Shown piece after piece: positions 1-8,669 of a DNA stretch of 43,511 nucleotides (position 1 is the first letter of the stretch; every line of letters begins with the position of its first letter). Where the stretch lies: positions 1 to 43,511 of the forward strand of contig JAIPCC010000011.1 in assembly GCA_021738405.1 (NCBI GenBank), read 5' to 3'. Source of the DNA: Crocinitomicaceae bacterium (GTDB lineage: Bacteria > Bacteroidota > Bacteroidia > Flavobacteriales_D > Crocinitomicaceae). A program made the position numbers and the translations under genes. The notes beneath the pieces were generated by a model, which saw nothing but the letters and a program-made list of their open reading frames with translations, made no database searches and was not told where the DNA came from.

Positions 1-1099
1 AAAGCATTTCTGATACTGCTTGGCTCACAGGTGCTGTAACTTCGCGGTTACCGAGCTTGGTTTTGGTTTGGCCTTCGAACTGTGGCTCTTGTACTTTCAC
101 AGAAACTACAGCTGTAAGCCCCTCGCGGAAGTCGTCGCCGTCGATTTCGATTTTCTCTTTGGCGAGAATCCCTGAATCGGTTGCGTATTTTTTGAGGGTG
201 CTGGTGAGGCCGCGTCGGAAACCAGATAAGTGCGTACCACCTTCGTGGGTATTGATGTTGTTGACGTAAGCCTGGATGTTTTCGGTGTAGGAAGTGTTGT
301 AAGTAAGCGCTACTTCTACAGGAATGCCCTCGCGTTCACCTTCAAAGTAGATGACGTCGGTAATGAGCGCCTCGCGGTTGCGATCGAGGTAAGAGGCGAA
401 TTCTTTGAGACCACCTTCTGAATGGTAAGTAGTGCAAGGGTGCACGCCTTCGTCGTCTGTTTGGCGTTTGTCAGTGAGGGTAATGGTGATGCCTTTGTTC
501 AAGAAGGCGAGCTCGCGCATGCGCGCTGCAAGGGTATCGAAGTTGTATTCTGTAGACTCAAAAATAGTGGCATCTGGCGTAAAGGTAACTTCTGTACCGG
601 TTTTGTCAGATTCACCGACAACTTTAACGTCGTACATTGGCTTACCAATGTTGTATTCTTGTTGGAATACTTTGCCTTCGCGGCGGACGGTAGCCATGAG
701 ATGCGTGGAGAGTGCGTTGACACAAGATACACCCACACCGTGCAAACCACCCGAAACTTTGTAGGTGTCTTTGTCGAATTTACCACCGGCGTGTAAGACG
801 GTCATAACGACCTCGAGAGCCGATTTCTTTTCTTTGGTGTGCATGGCGGTTGGGATACCGCGGCCGTTGTCTACAACTGTGATGGAGTTGTTTTCGTTGA
901 TGAAAACGTTGATGCTGTCACAGTAGCCAGCAAGCGCCTCATCTATGGAGTTGTCTACGACCTCGTAAACAAGGTGGTGAAGCCCTTTGACACCGACATC
1001 GCCGATGTACATTGCAGGGCGTTTTCTTACTGCTTCTAAACCTTCTAATACCTGGATATTATCTGCCGAATAATTGTCTCTCTTTTCGTCTTCAGCCAT
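1..1099 (-). CDS. gyrB: DNA gyrase subunit B, N-terminal part (cut by window edge)
   Basis: The first 366 codons of GyrB, the ATPase subunit of DNA gyrase, which introduces negative supercoils. The reading frame is open from the ATG at 1099 to the window edge. Read from the sequence, it has the GHKL ATPase motifs: DNSIDEALAGY with the catalytic Glu and ATP-binding Asn region, DNGRGIPT, and the glycine-rich ATP lid GGLHGVGVSCVNALS. The QTK loop appears as QFEGQTKTKLGN, where the lysine reads the ATP gamma-phosphate. The TOPRIM and C-terminal DNA-wrapping domains lie outside the window. A -7 box (1139-1146) and the terminator of the upstream gene sit in front of it. GyrB is preferred over ParE because of the overall motif set, but the two N-termini are similar. 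Confidence 0.95.
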   Translation of the reverse strand, partial: MAEDEKRDNYSADNIQVLEGLEAVRKRPAMYIGDVGVKGLHHLVYEVVDNSIDEALAGYCDSINVFINENNSITVVDNGRGIPTAMHTKEKKSALEVVMTVLHAGGKFDKDTYKVSGGLHGVGVSCVNALSTHLMATVRREGKVFQQEYNIGKPMYDVKVVGESDKTGTEVTFTPDATIFESTEYNFDTLAARMRELAFLNKGITITLTDKRQTDDEGVHPCTTYHSEGGLKEFASYLDRNREALITDVIYFEGEREGIPVEVALTYNTSYTENIQAYVNNINTHEGGTHLSGFRRGLTSTLKKYATDSGILAKEKIEIDGDDFREGLTAVVSVKVQEPQFEGQTKTKLGNREVTAPVSQAVSEML

Positions 1100-1138
1100 G
1101 TTGTTATAGTTTGTGGATAGTGTTTAATTTCGTGTAAA

Positions 1139-1146
1139 CAAAAATA
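1139..1146 (-). promoter_or_regulatory. Bacteroidota -7 box for gyrB
   Basis: On the minus strand this reads TATTTTTG, matching TAnnTTTG exactly. It lies 39 nt upstream of the gyrB ATG and overlaps the T-tract of the preceding terminator. A TTG lies about 15 bp further upstream, a short spacing for a -33 element. Confidence 0.5.
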
Positions 1147-1174
1147 AAAAAAAGCACCTCGCAAAAGGTGCTTT
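1141..1174 (-). terminator. Rho-independent terminator after the glutathione peroxidase gene
   Basis: A 9-bp perfect stem (AAAGCACCT / AGGTGCTTT, 1151-1159 with 1166-1174) closes a 6-nt loop. On the minus strand it is followed by a T-rich run (1150 down to 1141). It separates the peroxidase gene from gyrB. Confidence 0.85.
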
Positions 1175-1223
1175 CATAGGGCGCTAAGGCCTTAACTTAT
1201 CAACAAAATTTCAACTATTTGAA

Positions 1224-1760
1224 CTATTGCTCAATCCATGCGATAATACTCGGATCATTTGGCAAAACACGCGGTGAAATCACTTTCGACAAATGTCCGT
1301 TTTCATCGATGAGGTACTTTTGAAAATTCCATTCCACTTTGCTGTCTTCTTTGCCATTTTTAGCTTTTTGCGTCAAGAATTGATATACCGGATGCATTTC
1401 TTTTCCTTTGACAGAAATTTTGGACATCATCGGAAAACTCACCCCGTAGTTCATTTGACAAAATTGAGCGATTTCTTGATCGGAACCTGGCTCTTGAGAC
1501 ATGAAATCATTGGCCGGAAAGCCGACAATGACAAAATTCTTTGATTTGTACTTGGTATATAGAGCCTCTAACTCCTCATATTGCGGGGTAAGGCCGCATT
1601 TAGAAGCTGTATTGACTACCATTACCTTTTTGCCTTTTAAAGTGGCAAAATCAAAGGTTTTACCGTTGATGTCTTTGACTTTAAATTGGTAAATACTTGC
1701 GGAATCAGCGGATATAAAACTCATAAGGAGGATGCTTAAAGAAAATAAGAGTGTTTTCAT
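1224..1760 (-). CDS. Secreted glutathione peroxidase family protein
   Basis: A 178-residue thiol peroxidase of the glutathione peroxidase family, which reduces hydroperoxides and in bacteria usually uses thioredoxin. Residues 1-21 form a signal peptide, so it should act in the periplasm or on the envelope. The peroxidatic cysteine is C55 in NTASKCGLTPQY, and the Trp and Asn of the active site are in VEWNF (W144, N145). The segment that usually carries the active-site Gln (FPxNQF) reads FPANDF here, so Gln is replaced by Asp. C101 in FCQMNYG is a conserved family cysteine that could act in resolution. Length is normal for a secreted member. A -7 box lies 28 nt upstream and a terminator follows. 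Confidence 0.9.
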   Translation of the reverse strand: MKTLLFSLSILLMSFISADSASIYQFKVKDINGKTFDFATLKGKKVMVVNTASKCGLTPQYEELEALYTKYKSKNFVIVGFPANDFMSQEPGSDQEIAQFCQMNYGVSFPMMSKISVKGKEMHPVYQFLTQKAKNGKEDSKVEWNFQKYLIDENGHLSKVISPRVLPNDPSIIAWIEQ

Positions 1761-1788
1761 GGTCGTTTTTATTTAGAACAATGCCAAA

Positions 1789-1796
1789 CAAAGATA
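1789..1796 (-). promoter_or_regulatory. -7 box for the glutathione peroxidase gene
   Basis: Reads TATCTTTG on the minus strand, an exact TAnnTTTG, 28 nt before the ATG at 1760. Confidence 0.5.
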
Positions 1797-1840
1797 GTTC
1801 GACTTGGAACAAAATTTTCATTTTTACGAATAAGAAGCGC

Positions 1841-2665
1841 ATGAGGTACCTTTTACTGTATTTACTTTTCTGCACGCCACACTGCTGGGGGCAAAAAATG
1901 ACAGGTTTTTGGCAAGGGATGCTCTTTTCGGCAACAGATCAAACGGTCGTGATTCCGATTTATCTTGACATCTTTGTTACGAACGGATTGGTAGATGGTC
2001 AAATCAGAATTGAAAACGAAGGAGTTTCTATCTATCCGATTAGGGGTACTTACACCAATCAAGAAATGAAATTGGTCACACTGAAAGGCACTTGGTTTTA
2101 TTTGCCGGAATTTTCGCTTTCACCTTACACCTACACACTCAAATTCAATGCGCAAACGGGCTATTTAGAGGGATCAACAGACCGACAAGATTACCGTTTT
2201 ATTGCGTATCAGAGCAGCGGAGAGATTAGCAATAGCAAGACACCTTACTTGCCCAAAGAATGGCTGCAGCGCTTTAAACAAGAGTTAGCCGACGGTGTTT
2301 CAGCGCCGCAAGTCAGGAAAAGAGAATTGCAAAACTTTGCGTTTCAGCCGGTCTATTTTGATTACGACCAAGCGCTCATCAGGCCTGAATACGAAGGATA
2401 TCTCAAGGAATTGATCAGAATGGTGAAGAGTCATTCGGATTTGCGCATCGAGATTACTGGGCACACCGACGCAGATGGATCTGAGGGCTACAACCTAGCC
2501 TTATCTCGCAAACGCAGCGAAGCCCTTCTGTCCTTTTTTGCGCAAAATGGCTTGCCAAAAGACCGCGTGGTGATCAGGTACAAAGGAGAAAAAGAACCCG
2601 TCGATCAGAACAAAACAGATGAAGGCAAGCAGCGCAATAGACGCGTTGACTTCAAGTTTATTTAA
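1841..2665 (+). CDS. OmpA-domain outer-membrane/periplasmic protein
   Basis: A 274-residue secreted protein. The start at 1841 is chosen because it places a signal peptide (MRYLLLYLLFC..., cut near residue 17) at the N-terminus; the in-frame ATG at 1751 would add 30 non-signal residues and overlap the divergent peroxidase gene. The middle (about 20-150) is beta-rich and not recognised. The last 110 residues are an OmpA/MotB-type peptidoglycan-binding domain: FDYDQALIRPE, then ITGHTDADGSEGYN, and the terminal NRRVDF. Such domains anchor the outer membrane to peptidoglycan through diaminopimelate. The gene ends 1 bp before the convergent valS stop codon, with no visible terminator between them. 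Confidence 0.85.
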   Translation: MRYLLLYLLFCTPHCWGQKMTGFWQGMLFSATDQTVVIPIYLDIFVTNGLVDGQIRIENEGVSIYPIRGTYTNQEMKLVTLKGTWFYLPEFSLSPYTYTLKFNAQTGYLEGSTDRQDYRFIAYQSSGEISNSKTPYLPKEWLQRFKQELADGVSAPQVRKRELQNFAFQPVYFDYDQALIRPEYEGYLKELIRMVKSHSDLRIEITGHTDADGSEGYNLALSRKRSEALLSFFAQNGLPKDRVVIRYKGEKEPVDQNKTDEGKQRNRRVDFKFI

Positions 2666-2666
2666 T

Positions 2667-5291
2667 CTACAGACTCTTTAGCTTTTCTTCGAGAATTGCA
2701 ATTTTGTTGAGCGCATCAGCCTCTTTATTGCGTTCGTTGGCTACAACCGCATCTGGGGCACCTGCCATGAATTTTTCGTTTTGCAATTTTGACTGTACGC
2801 TTTTGAGGAAGCCTTTCGTGTAGTGTAATTCTTCTTCTAGCTTTTTCTTCTCCGCTTCGAGGTCGATTTGCTCGCCAAATGGCACAAAAAACTCGATGCC
2901 ATCGACAATAAAGCTATTTGACTGCGCCACCTTATCTTGAACATATTCCAAAACAGATAAATTGCCCATTTTTACAATGATGCTATCTGCGTCAGAGGCT
3001 CTACTCGCGTCTGCTTTGATGTAAAGCTCCATCTTGATTTTGGTCGCGATGTTATTTTGCTTGCGGATATTGCGCAATTGCGTAATCACTTTTTCGTTAA
3101 AAGCAAATTGAGCAAGAGCCGAACTTGAAACTTCTTGAACCGCTGGCCACTCCGCAATAACGATGTCGTCGCCAGGTTGGCGCTCGCGCAGAGCGTGATA
3201 GAGTTCTTCAGAGACAAATGGCGTGAAGGGATGCATGATTTTAAGGATGCGCTCAAAGAAATCGAGGGTATGCTCGAGCGTTTGGCGATCGATGGGCTGC
3301 TGATAACCCGGCTTGATCATTTCTAAATACCAAGAGCAGAAGTCGTCCCAGACAAGTTTGTAGGTCGACATGAGGGCGTCAGAGATGCGGAATTTATCAA
3401 AATTGCTATTGATTTCACTCAAGACCTGCGCAAAACGGCTGTCAAACCATTCGATGGCCACTTTGCTAGAAAGTGGTTGCTCGATTTCACTGACTTCCCA
3501 CGAAGACACCAAGCGGTAGGCATTCCAAATTTTGTTGGTGAAATTGCGACCTTGTTCGCACTGAGAGCTGTCAAAAGGGAGGTCATTGCCCGCCGGAGAG
3601 GAAATAAGGACCCCAACGCGAACGCCATCGGCGCCGTATTGGTTAATGAGATCGATAGGATCTGGGGAATTGCCCAAAGACTTGGACATTTTGCGGCCGA
3701 GTTTATCGCGGACGATTCCGGTGTAGTATACATTTTTGAAGGGTTGTTGGCCCATGTATTCGTAGCCGGCAATGGCCATGCGCGCCACCCAAAAGAACAT
3801 GATTTCGGGCGCGGTTACGAGGTCGTTGGTTGGGTAATAATAATTGATTTCCGGATTGTTGGGCTGCGTAAGACCGTTGAAAACAGAAATTGGCCACAAC
3901 CAGCTAGAAAACCAAGTATCGAGCACGTCTTCGTCTTGGCGCAGTTCGGCTGCTTCAATTGGTCTGCCTGCTTTTTGAGCTGCCAAAACAAGTGCTTCTT
4001 CTTGTGTTTTGGCCACTACGAAGTCGGCTGGGCGGTCGCTGTAGTACCAAGCAGGAATGCGATGACCCCACCAAAGTTGACGAGAAATACACCAATCTTT
4101 GACGTTTTCCATCCAGTGGCGATAAGTATTTTTGAACTTCTCTGGGTGGAATTGAATGTTGCCATTCATGACGTTTTCCAGGGCAGGTGCTGCGAGTTCT
4201 CTCATCGAGACAAACCACTGCAAAGACAATTTGGGCTCAATTACAGCGCTTGTGCGCTCAGAGAAACCAACTTTATTGATGATGTCTTCGGTTTTGACTA
4301 AAAAGCCTTTGTCTTGGAGTTCTTTTTCGATTTCACGACGGACCTCAAAGCGGTCTTTGCTTTCGTAATGGGCGCCATGTGCGTTGAGCGTGCCGTTGTC
4401 GTTGAATAAGTCGATGCTCGGCAAGTTATGCTTTTGACCGAGCTCGTAGTCATTGGGGTCGTGGGCTGGGGTTACTTTCAAGCAACCTGTTCCGAAATCT
4501 TTGTCGACGTATTCGTCGGCAATGACAGGGATTTCGCGGTTAATCAAAGGAACTGAAACTGTTTTGCCAATGAGGTGTTGGTAGCGCTCGTCTTCGGGAT
4601 GTACGCAAATGGCGGTATCTCCGAGGATGGTCTCGGGGCGCGTGGTGGCAATCGTGAGCCATTGGTCTGACTGACCAAGGACTTGATAGCGCACGTAAAA
4701 TAATTTGGAATTGACTTCTTTGTAGTTGACTTCTTCGTCGGAAAGCGCGGTAAGGGCTTCTGGATCCCAGTTGACCATGCGCACGCCACGGTAAATTTTA
4801 CCTTTTTGAAAGAGGTCGATGAAAACGGCGATGACGGATTCTGAATATTCGGGGTCCATGGTGAAGTGCGTGCGCTCCCAGTCGCAGGAAGCACCGAGGC
4901 GCTTGAGTTGCTCCAAGATAATGCCGCCGTGTTTGTCTTTCCATTCAAAAGCATGGGCGAGGAATTGCTCGCGGGTGAGGTCTGATTTGGAGATGCCTTC
5001 AGCCTTCAGTTTCTGAACTACTTTGGCTTCTGTGGCAATGGAGGCGTGATCGGTACCGGGTACCCAGCAAGCATTCTTGCCGAGCATACGGGCTCTGCGG
5101 ACCAAAACATCTTGAATGGTGTTGTTGAGCATGTGGCCCATGTGCAATACACCAGTGACGTTTGGCGGTGGAATGACGATGGTGTAAGGCTCGCGGTGAT
5201 CTGGGGTGGAATGAAAATAACCCTTATCTAACCAGTATTGGTACCATTTTTCTTGTGCAAGTTGCGGCTCGTATGTTTTTGCAATCTCCAT
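2667..5291 (-). CDS. valS: Valyl-tRNA synthetase
   Basis: An 874-residue class I aminoacyl-tRNA synthetase that charges tRNA-Val. The HIGH-type motif is HMGH within [13 protein letters not shown] (residues 41-53), and the KMSKS loop is at 534-538. The editing (CP1) domain is present, with the [10 protein letters not shown] motif at about 217-225. The anticodon-binding domain follows, and the protein ends in the coiled-coil arm typical of ValS (about 800-874, rich in Glu, Lys and Leu). The length is normal. It is preceded by a -7 box at 5309-5316 and appears to be a single-gene transcript. Confidence 0.98.
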   Translation of the reverse strand: MEIAKTYEPQLAQEKWYQYWLDKGYFHSTPDHREPYTIVIPPPNVTGVLHMGHMLNNTIQDVLVRRARMLGKNACWVPGTDHASIATEAKVVQKLKAEGISKSDLTREQFLAHAFEWKDKHGGIILEQLKRLGASCDWERTHFTMDPEYSESVIAVFIDLFQKGKIYRGVRMVNWDPEALTALSDEEVNYKEVNSKLFYVRYQVLGQSDQWLTIATTRPETILGDTAICVHPEDERYQHLIGKTVSVPLINREIPVIADEYVDKDFGTGCLKVTPAHDPNDYELGQKHNLPSIDLFNDNGTLNAHGAHYESKDRFEVRREIEKELQDKGFLVKTEDIINKVGFSERTSAVIEPKLSLQWFVSMRELAAPALENVMNGNIQFHPEKFKNTYRHWMENVKDWCISRQLWWGHRIPAWYYSDRPADFVVAKTQEEALVLAAQKAGRPIEAAELRQDEDVLDTWFSSWLWPISVFNGLTQPNNPEINYYYPTNDLVTAPEIMFFWVARMAIAGYEYMGQQPFKNVYYTGIVRDKLGRKMSKSLGNSPDPIDLINQYGADGVRVGVLISSPAGNDLPFDSSQCEQGRNFTNKIWNAYRLVSSWEVSEIEQPLSSKVAIEWFDSRFAQVLSEINSNFDKFRISDALMSTYKLVWDDFCSWYLEMIKPGYQQPIDRQTLEHTLDFFERILKIMHPFTPFVSEELYHALRERQPGDDIVIAEWPAVQEVSSSALAQFAFNEKVITQLRNIRKQNNIATKIKMELYIKADASRASDADSIIVKMGNLSVLEYVQDKVAQSNSFIVDGIEFFVPFGEQIDLEAEKKKLEEELHYTKGFLKSVQSKLQNEKFMAGAPDAVVANERNKEADALNKIAILEEKLKSL

Positions 5292-5308
5292 GACTTCGTT
5301 TAAAGTGG

Positions 5309-5316
5309 CAAAGATA
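5309..5316 (-). promoter_or_regulatory. -7 box for valS
   Basis: Reads TATCTTTG on the minus strand, 17 nt upstream of the valS ATG. Exact match to TAnnTTTG. Confidence 0.5.
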
Positions 5317-5345
5317 GCAAATATCTGAGCGCGCGCAGCGACTAT

Positions 5346-5759
5346 CTAGTTGGTAACCGGAGAATCTGAGGGCGTCAAGACCGTACCTTTGATGGTGAGT
5401 ACAATTGGATCGCCAACATTAGAAAAAACGGTAATTGTTTTGGTGAAAGCCCCAACGCGCTTGGTGTCGTAATGTACTTTGATGACGCCTTTTTTACCTT
5501 TTCTGATCGGGGTTTCAGGTCGGTCAGCGGCTGTACAACCGCAACTTGTTTGCACATTTGTGATTACGGCAGCTTTTTTAGCGGTGTTCTTGAATTCAAA
5601 AACAAAGAGGTCTTCGGAACCATATGGAATATCTTGGCGCTCAATTTCGAGTACATTGAAACGCAATGTGGGCTGGGCTGTTTTTTTGCCTTTTTCGGTC
5701 GTTTGGGCAAATAGCAACTGAGACAAGCATAAAAACAAAGAGAGTTGAAGTAATTTCAT
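5346..5759 (-). CDS. DUF1573 domain protein, secreted
   Basis: A 137-residue protein with a signal peptide (cut after LLFA, about residue 18) and one DUF1573 domain, an Ig-like fold of unknown function common in Bacteroidota. The domain hallmark TSCGCT is at residues 71-76, with two cysteines (C73, C75) that could form a disulfide or bind metal. The surrounding strands (FVFEFKNTAKKAAVITNV, then KGVIKVHYDTKRVG and TITVFSNVGD) match the family. It stands alone between valS and the Nudix gene. No exact TAnnTTTG box was found in the 90 bp upstream (5760-5849), where nothing else is recognisable. The function is unknown. Confidence 0.85.
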   Translation of the reverse strand: MKLLQLSLFLCLSQLLFAQTTEKGKKTAQPTLRFNVLEIERQDIPYGSEDLFVFEFKNTAKKAAVITNVQTSCGCTAADRPETPIRKGKKGVIKVHYDTKRVGAFTKTITVFSNVGDPIVLTIKGTVLTPSDSPVTN

Positions 5760-5849
5760 GAGAAAGTGATTTAGGATGGTTATGTTCGTTAATGTTCTAG
5801 GGGCAAGTTTAAATAATTCGTAGCGGCCCGAAATAAAATTAACACATTT

Positions 5850-6443
5850 TTAGCAAGTTGCCGTCAATAATTCTCGCAAACCGGGGTATGTTTCGGTCAA
5901 ACGACTGCGCCATTCCCCATCGGAAAGCCAAAAAACAGCTTCAATTCCTTCTTCAGTTTGCGCGCAAAGTGTGGCTGTTCCAAAAAAGCGGAAACGAAAC
6001 CAGTGATTTTGCTTCAAAAACGATCGTCCCTTCATTTCGTAAACGTGAAAGGTACATCCTAAAGTGTCGAGGAGTTCAAATTGACCTTCGAGCCCTGTCT
6101 CCTCCTCAATTTCGCGGATTGCGGCCTGAACCGTCCCCTCCCCTTTTTCTATTTTTCCTTTGGGTAAATCGAGGTGCGCAAAACGGTGCATCCACAAAAA
6201 AGCATCGGCGTGCGCATTTTGAACCAAGCCTCCGGCTGTTTGCAGCAATTTAAAATGGCTGAAAAAAGCTAGCATGGCCTGCTCGGGGTCTGGAGCTAGG
6301 ACTTGAAAAATGGTGTTTTGGAGCCCATTAATCAATTCATCAATACCCTTAGGGCGCTTGTGAGGCCAATTTGGCAGACCTTGATCTGCAACACTAAAAA
6401 TGATGTAAGTCGATTCGATGAAAACTTTGTATTTTTGCAGCAT
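5850..6443 (-). CDS. Nudix hydrolase
   Basis: A 197-residue protein with a complete Nudix box in GKIEKGEGTVQAAIREIEEE followed by TGL, fitting Gx5Ex7REUxEExGU; the REIEEE glutamates bind the catalytic magnesium. The domain probably spans residues 80-190 and hydrolyses a nucleoside diphosphate linked to another moiety; the substrate cannot be read from the sequence. The N-terminal 80 residues are not recognised. The start at 6443 (MLQKYKVF) is preferred because an earlier in-frame ATG at 6521 would run 80 bp into pyrE. With this choice the start codon overlaps the divergent pyrE start in the shared CATG. Nudix next to pyrE suggests nucleotide housekeeping, but that is only context. Confidence 0.88.
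   Translation of the reverse strand: MLQKYKVFIESTYIIFSVADQGLPNWPHKRPKGIDELINGLQNTIFQVLAPDPEQAMLAFFSHFKLLQTAGGLVQNAHADAFLWMHRFAHLDLPKGKIEKGEGTVQAAIREIEEETGLEGQFELLDTLGCTFHVYEMKGRSFLKQNHWFRFRFFGTATLCAQTEEGIEAVFWLSDGEWRSRLTETYPGLRELLTATC
6430..6437 (+). promoter_or_regulatory. -7 box for pyrE, leaderless arrangement
   Basis: TATTTTTG, an exact TAnnTTTG, ends 4 nt before the ATG at 6442. Transcription starting a few bases after the box would begin at or next to the start codon. Confidence 0.5.
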
Positions 6444-7098
6444 GAATGTGAACAAAGATTTGAGCCTAAAGGTAGCAGAATTGCTCCTCAAAACAAAAGC
6501 AGTACGCCTCCAACCCGACAAACCCTTTACTTGGGCCTCTGGCTGGAAGTCTCCAATTTACTGTGACAACCGCATCACACTCAGTTTTCCGGAAGTGCGC
6601 ACCCACATTCGCCAGGGCTATGCGCAAACCATTCTCGATAATTTTGGAAAGCCAGATGTCATTGCAGGTGTAGCCACCGGTGGCATTGCTCAAGGCGCAC
6701 TCATTGCACAAGAACTCGGCTTGCCTTTTATTTATGTGCGCAGCGCAGCAAAAGGTCACGGTATGGAAAACCTCATTGAAGGTGCTTATCAAGAAGGTCA
6801 ACGCGTTGTGGTCATCGAAGACCTCATTTCTACAGGAGGGAGCAGCTTGAAAGCTGTAGAAGCACTGAGAGCTGGTGGGCTAGATGTAAAAGGCCTTATT
6901 GCTACTTTCACTTACGGCTTTTCGCTGGCAGAACAACAGTTTACCGCGGCCAACTGCCCTCACGTTTGCCTCACAGACTACAGCACACTCATCGATGTAG
7001 CCACCAAAACAAACTACGTGAGTGCCGCAGACGAAGCCACCTTACACGCTTGGCGCAACAACCCAAGCACCTGGATGCAAGACCCCCAAGCGCAATAA
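6442..7098 (+). CDS. pyrE: Orotate phosphoribosyltransferase
   Basis: A 218-residue PyrE, which joins orotate to PRPP to give orotidine 5'-monophosphate in pyrimidine synthesis. The PRPP-binding motif is VVVIEDLISTGGSS (about residues 122-135), and the N-terminal FTWASGWKSPIYCDNR matches the orotate-binding region. The start at 6442 is preferred to the in-frame ATG at 6418 because the -7 box (6430-6437) would lie inside the longer form. The following SRPBCC-like gene begins 1 bp after the stop, so they are probably one transcript. Confidence 0.95.
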   Translation: MNVNKDLSLKVAELLLKTKAVRLQPDKPFTWASGWKSPIYCDNRITLSFPEVRTHIRQGYAQTILDNFGKPDVIAGVATGGIAQGALIAQELGLPFIYVRSAAKGHGMENLIEGAYQEGQRVVVIEDLISTGGSSLKAVEALRAGGLDVKGLIATFTYGFSLAEQQFTAANCPHVCLTDYSTLIDVATKTNYVSAADEATLHAWRNNPSTWMQDPQAQ

Positions 7099-7099
7099 A

Positions 7100-7507
7100 A
7101 TGCTCTCGCTCAAAAGCCAAGAATTCCATATTGATTCTGCCGTAACGCGCGTCAATGACTTCTTAGCCAATACCGCGAACTACCAACTTTTGCTGCCCGA
7201 AAACCAAACCTCAGGTTTTCAGTGTTCCCCTAGCCAGTTTAGCTTCAAAGCTGCGGGTCAAATCGAGTTAACACTGGAAAAACAGTTGGTTGAAACCAAG
7301 CTCCTTCATTTCAAAGGGGCAAAAAGCAACCCTTTTGCCTTCGATTTGTATGTGCATCTACAGCCCGAAGACAACGGCACTAAAGGCTTCATTGAAATAA
7401 AGGCCGATTTAAATATGATGCTCAAAATGCTCGTCGAAAAGCCCTTGCAAAAACTACTGACCGAAATGGCGAGCAATCTCGCTACTCAGTTACGTGCTGG
7501 GCAATAA
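7100..7507 (+). CDS. SRPBCC/START-like small protein, function unknown
   Basis: A 135-residue cytosolic protein with no signal peptide or membrane segment. The start at 7100 follows the pyrE stop by 1 bp; an upstream frame from 7022 is inside pyrE and is rejected. The pattern of an N-terminal helix-rich segment, beta strands and a long C-terminal helix (MLKMLVEKPLQKLLTEMASN) resembles the polyketide cyclase/START (SRPBCC) fold seen beside pyrE in related genomes, but I make this assignment from overall pattern only. The ligand is unknown. The last 18 bp overlap the convergent biotin ligase gene. Confidence 0.75.
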   Translation: MLSLKSQEFHIDSAVTRVNDFLANTANYQLLLPENQTSGFQCSPSQFSFKAAGQIELTLEKQLVETKLLHFKGAKSNPFAFDLYVHLQPEDNGTKGFIEIKADLNMMLKMLVEKPLQKLLTEMASNLATQLRAGQ

Positions 7508-8230
7508 AAACCGGATTTCCTGATTGCCGTAACTTTGAACCGTGCCATTCACGTCCAATTGCAATTGACCTTGTTCATTCACGCCCAAAATGCTGCCTTC
7601 AAAAGGTAAACCATCTTTTTTTTCAAATTGCAATGGCTGGTTTCTAAAACCCAGGCCTTCTTCAAATAAACCTTTTAGTTTCAAGAAATCTCCGTAGAGT
7701 AAAGCTTGCTGGCCATTGAGTAAATCGAGGTATTCAGTAAGTACGGTGAGTGGTTTAAACCTTTGCCCCGTTTCTTGGTAAATACTAGTTGCTTGCTTGA
7801 GTTCAGGACTGTCATTGACATTGATGCCGCAACCGAGGATGCTCCAATCGAGCTGGCTTCCTTTGAGTTGTTGTTCGATCAGGATGCCGCCTATTTTGGA
7901 GCCCTGCACATAAATGTCGTTTGGCCACTTGATTTGTGTGCTCAAACCAAAACGCAACAAGCATTGCTGCCAAATGATGGCGCTGTACCAAGCCAGTCGG
8001 ATTTGCTCCTCTAAGGGGTATTTGGGTTGAAATGCGATGCTAAACATGAGGTTTGCAGCACTGACAGACTGCCATGAATTGCCGCGTTGCCCCCTGCCCG
8101 TTGTTTGATAATCTGCCATAATTACCGAACCATCTTGACAACTTCCTTGTTGAATAAGATTGGCAGCATAATTGTTGGTAGAATCGACCGATGCTAACTG
8201 AATGAAAACAGAACCGAATTTGGTCATCAT
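7490..8230 (-). CDS. birA: Biotin--[acetyl-CoA carboxylase] ligase (single-domain)
   Basis: A biotin protein ligase of about 246 residues that attaches biotin to the carrier subunit of acetyl-CoA carboxylase via biotinyl-AMP. The biotin/AMP loop GRGQRGNSW is at residues 45-53; KWPND is at 101-105 and KIGGIL at 112-117. A short C-terminal SH3-like domain follows. The N-terminal DNA-binding helix-turn-helix of E. coli BirA is absent, so it should be only an enzyme and not the biotin operon repressor. Starts at 8230 or 8227 (ATGATG) are both possible, and a TTG at 8239 is less likely. The 3' end overlaps the preceding gene by 18 bp. Confidence 0.93.
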   Translation of the reverse strand: MMTKFGSVFIQLASVDSTNNYAANLIQQGSCQDGSVIMADYQTTGRGQRGNSWQSVSAANLMFSIAFQPKYPLEEQIRLAWYSAIIWQQCLLRFGLSTQIKWPNDIYVQGSKIGGILIEQQLKGSQLDWSILGCGINVNDSPELKQATSIYQETGQRFKPLTVLTEYLDLLNGQQALLYGDFLKLKGLFEEGLGFRNQPLQFEKKDGLPFEGSILGVNEQGQLQLDVNGTVQSYGNQEIRFLLPST

Positions 8231-8246
8231 GAAAATCAAGTGGATT

Positions 8247-8254
8247 CAAATTTA
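8247..8254 (-). promoter_or_regulatory. -7 box for the biotin ligase gene
   Basis: Reads TAAATTTG on the minus strand, 16 nt before the ATG at 8230. It lies only 5 bp from the oppositely oriented rsfS box, so the two promoters should compete for polymerase. Confidence 0.5.
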
Positions 8255-8259
8255 TCAGT

Positions 8260-8267
8260 TAGTTTTG
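8260..8267 (+). promoter_or_regulatory. -7 box for rsfS
   Basis: TAGTTTTG, exact TAnnTTTG, 16 nt before the rsfS ATG at 8284. Confidence 0.5.
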
Positions 8268-8283
8268 TAATAGAAACAAATCA

Positions 8284-8658
8284 ATGGCAAAAAAGAAAAA
8301 ATTAGAGTCCTCAGCGTTGCTCGTCGACGTTATTATCGAAGGGATGCAAAATAACAAAGCGCAAGACATCACCATTCTAGACCTCCGCGATCTCGACAGC
8401 GCCGTATGCGACTTCTTCGTCATTTGCAGTGGTGAATCGAGCACGCAAGTAGACGGTATCGCGAGCAATGTACAACGCAATACCCGCAAAGAACTCAAAG
8501 AAAAACCTTGGCATACAGAAGGAAAGTCCAACTCAGAATGGGTTTTGCTCGACTACATCGATGTAGTATGTCATATTTTTTACAAAGACGCACGATCTTT
8601 CTATGACATCGAAGACCTCTGGGCCGATGCCAAGCGTACCGATCTTCCCAACTTATAA
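8284..8658 (+). CDS. rsfS: Ribosome silencing factor RsfS
   Basis: A 124-residue member of the RsfS/Iojap family, which binds ribosomal protein uL14 on the large subunit and blocks subunit joining when nutrients are short. The C-terminal block WVLLDYIDVVCHIFYKDARS followed by FYDIEDLWADAKR is the family signature; the N-terminal LESSALLVDVIIEGM and the DFFVICSGESSTQVD segment also match. It starts an apparent operon with ftsH, cdsA and psd; ftsH begins 11 bp after its stop codon. The order rsfS-ftsH is common in Bacteroidota. Confidence 0.95.
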   Translation: MAKKKKLESSALLVDVIIEGMQNNKAQDITILDLRDLDSAVCDFFVICSGESSTQVDGIASNVQRNTRKELKEKPWHTEGKSNSEWVLLDYIDVVCHIFYKDARSFYDIEDLWADAKRTDLPNL

Positions 8659-8669
8659 TATCCGTCAAC

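Noticed and set aside
422-796. Open frames on the plus strand opposite gyrB
   Set aside because: Shadows of gyrB, whose reading frame and motifs are clear.
3477-4301. 274-codon open frame on the plus strand opposite valS
   Set aside because: It lies wholly inside the well-supported valS gene in another frame and shows no recognisable domain or start signal.
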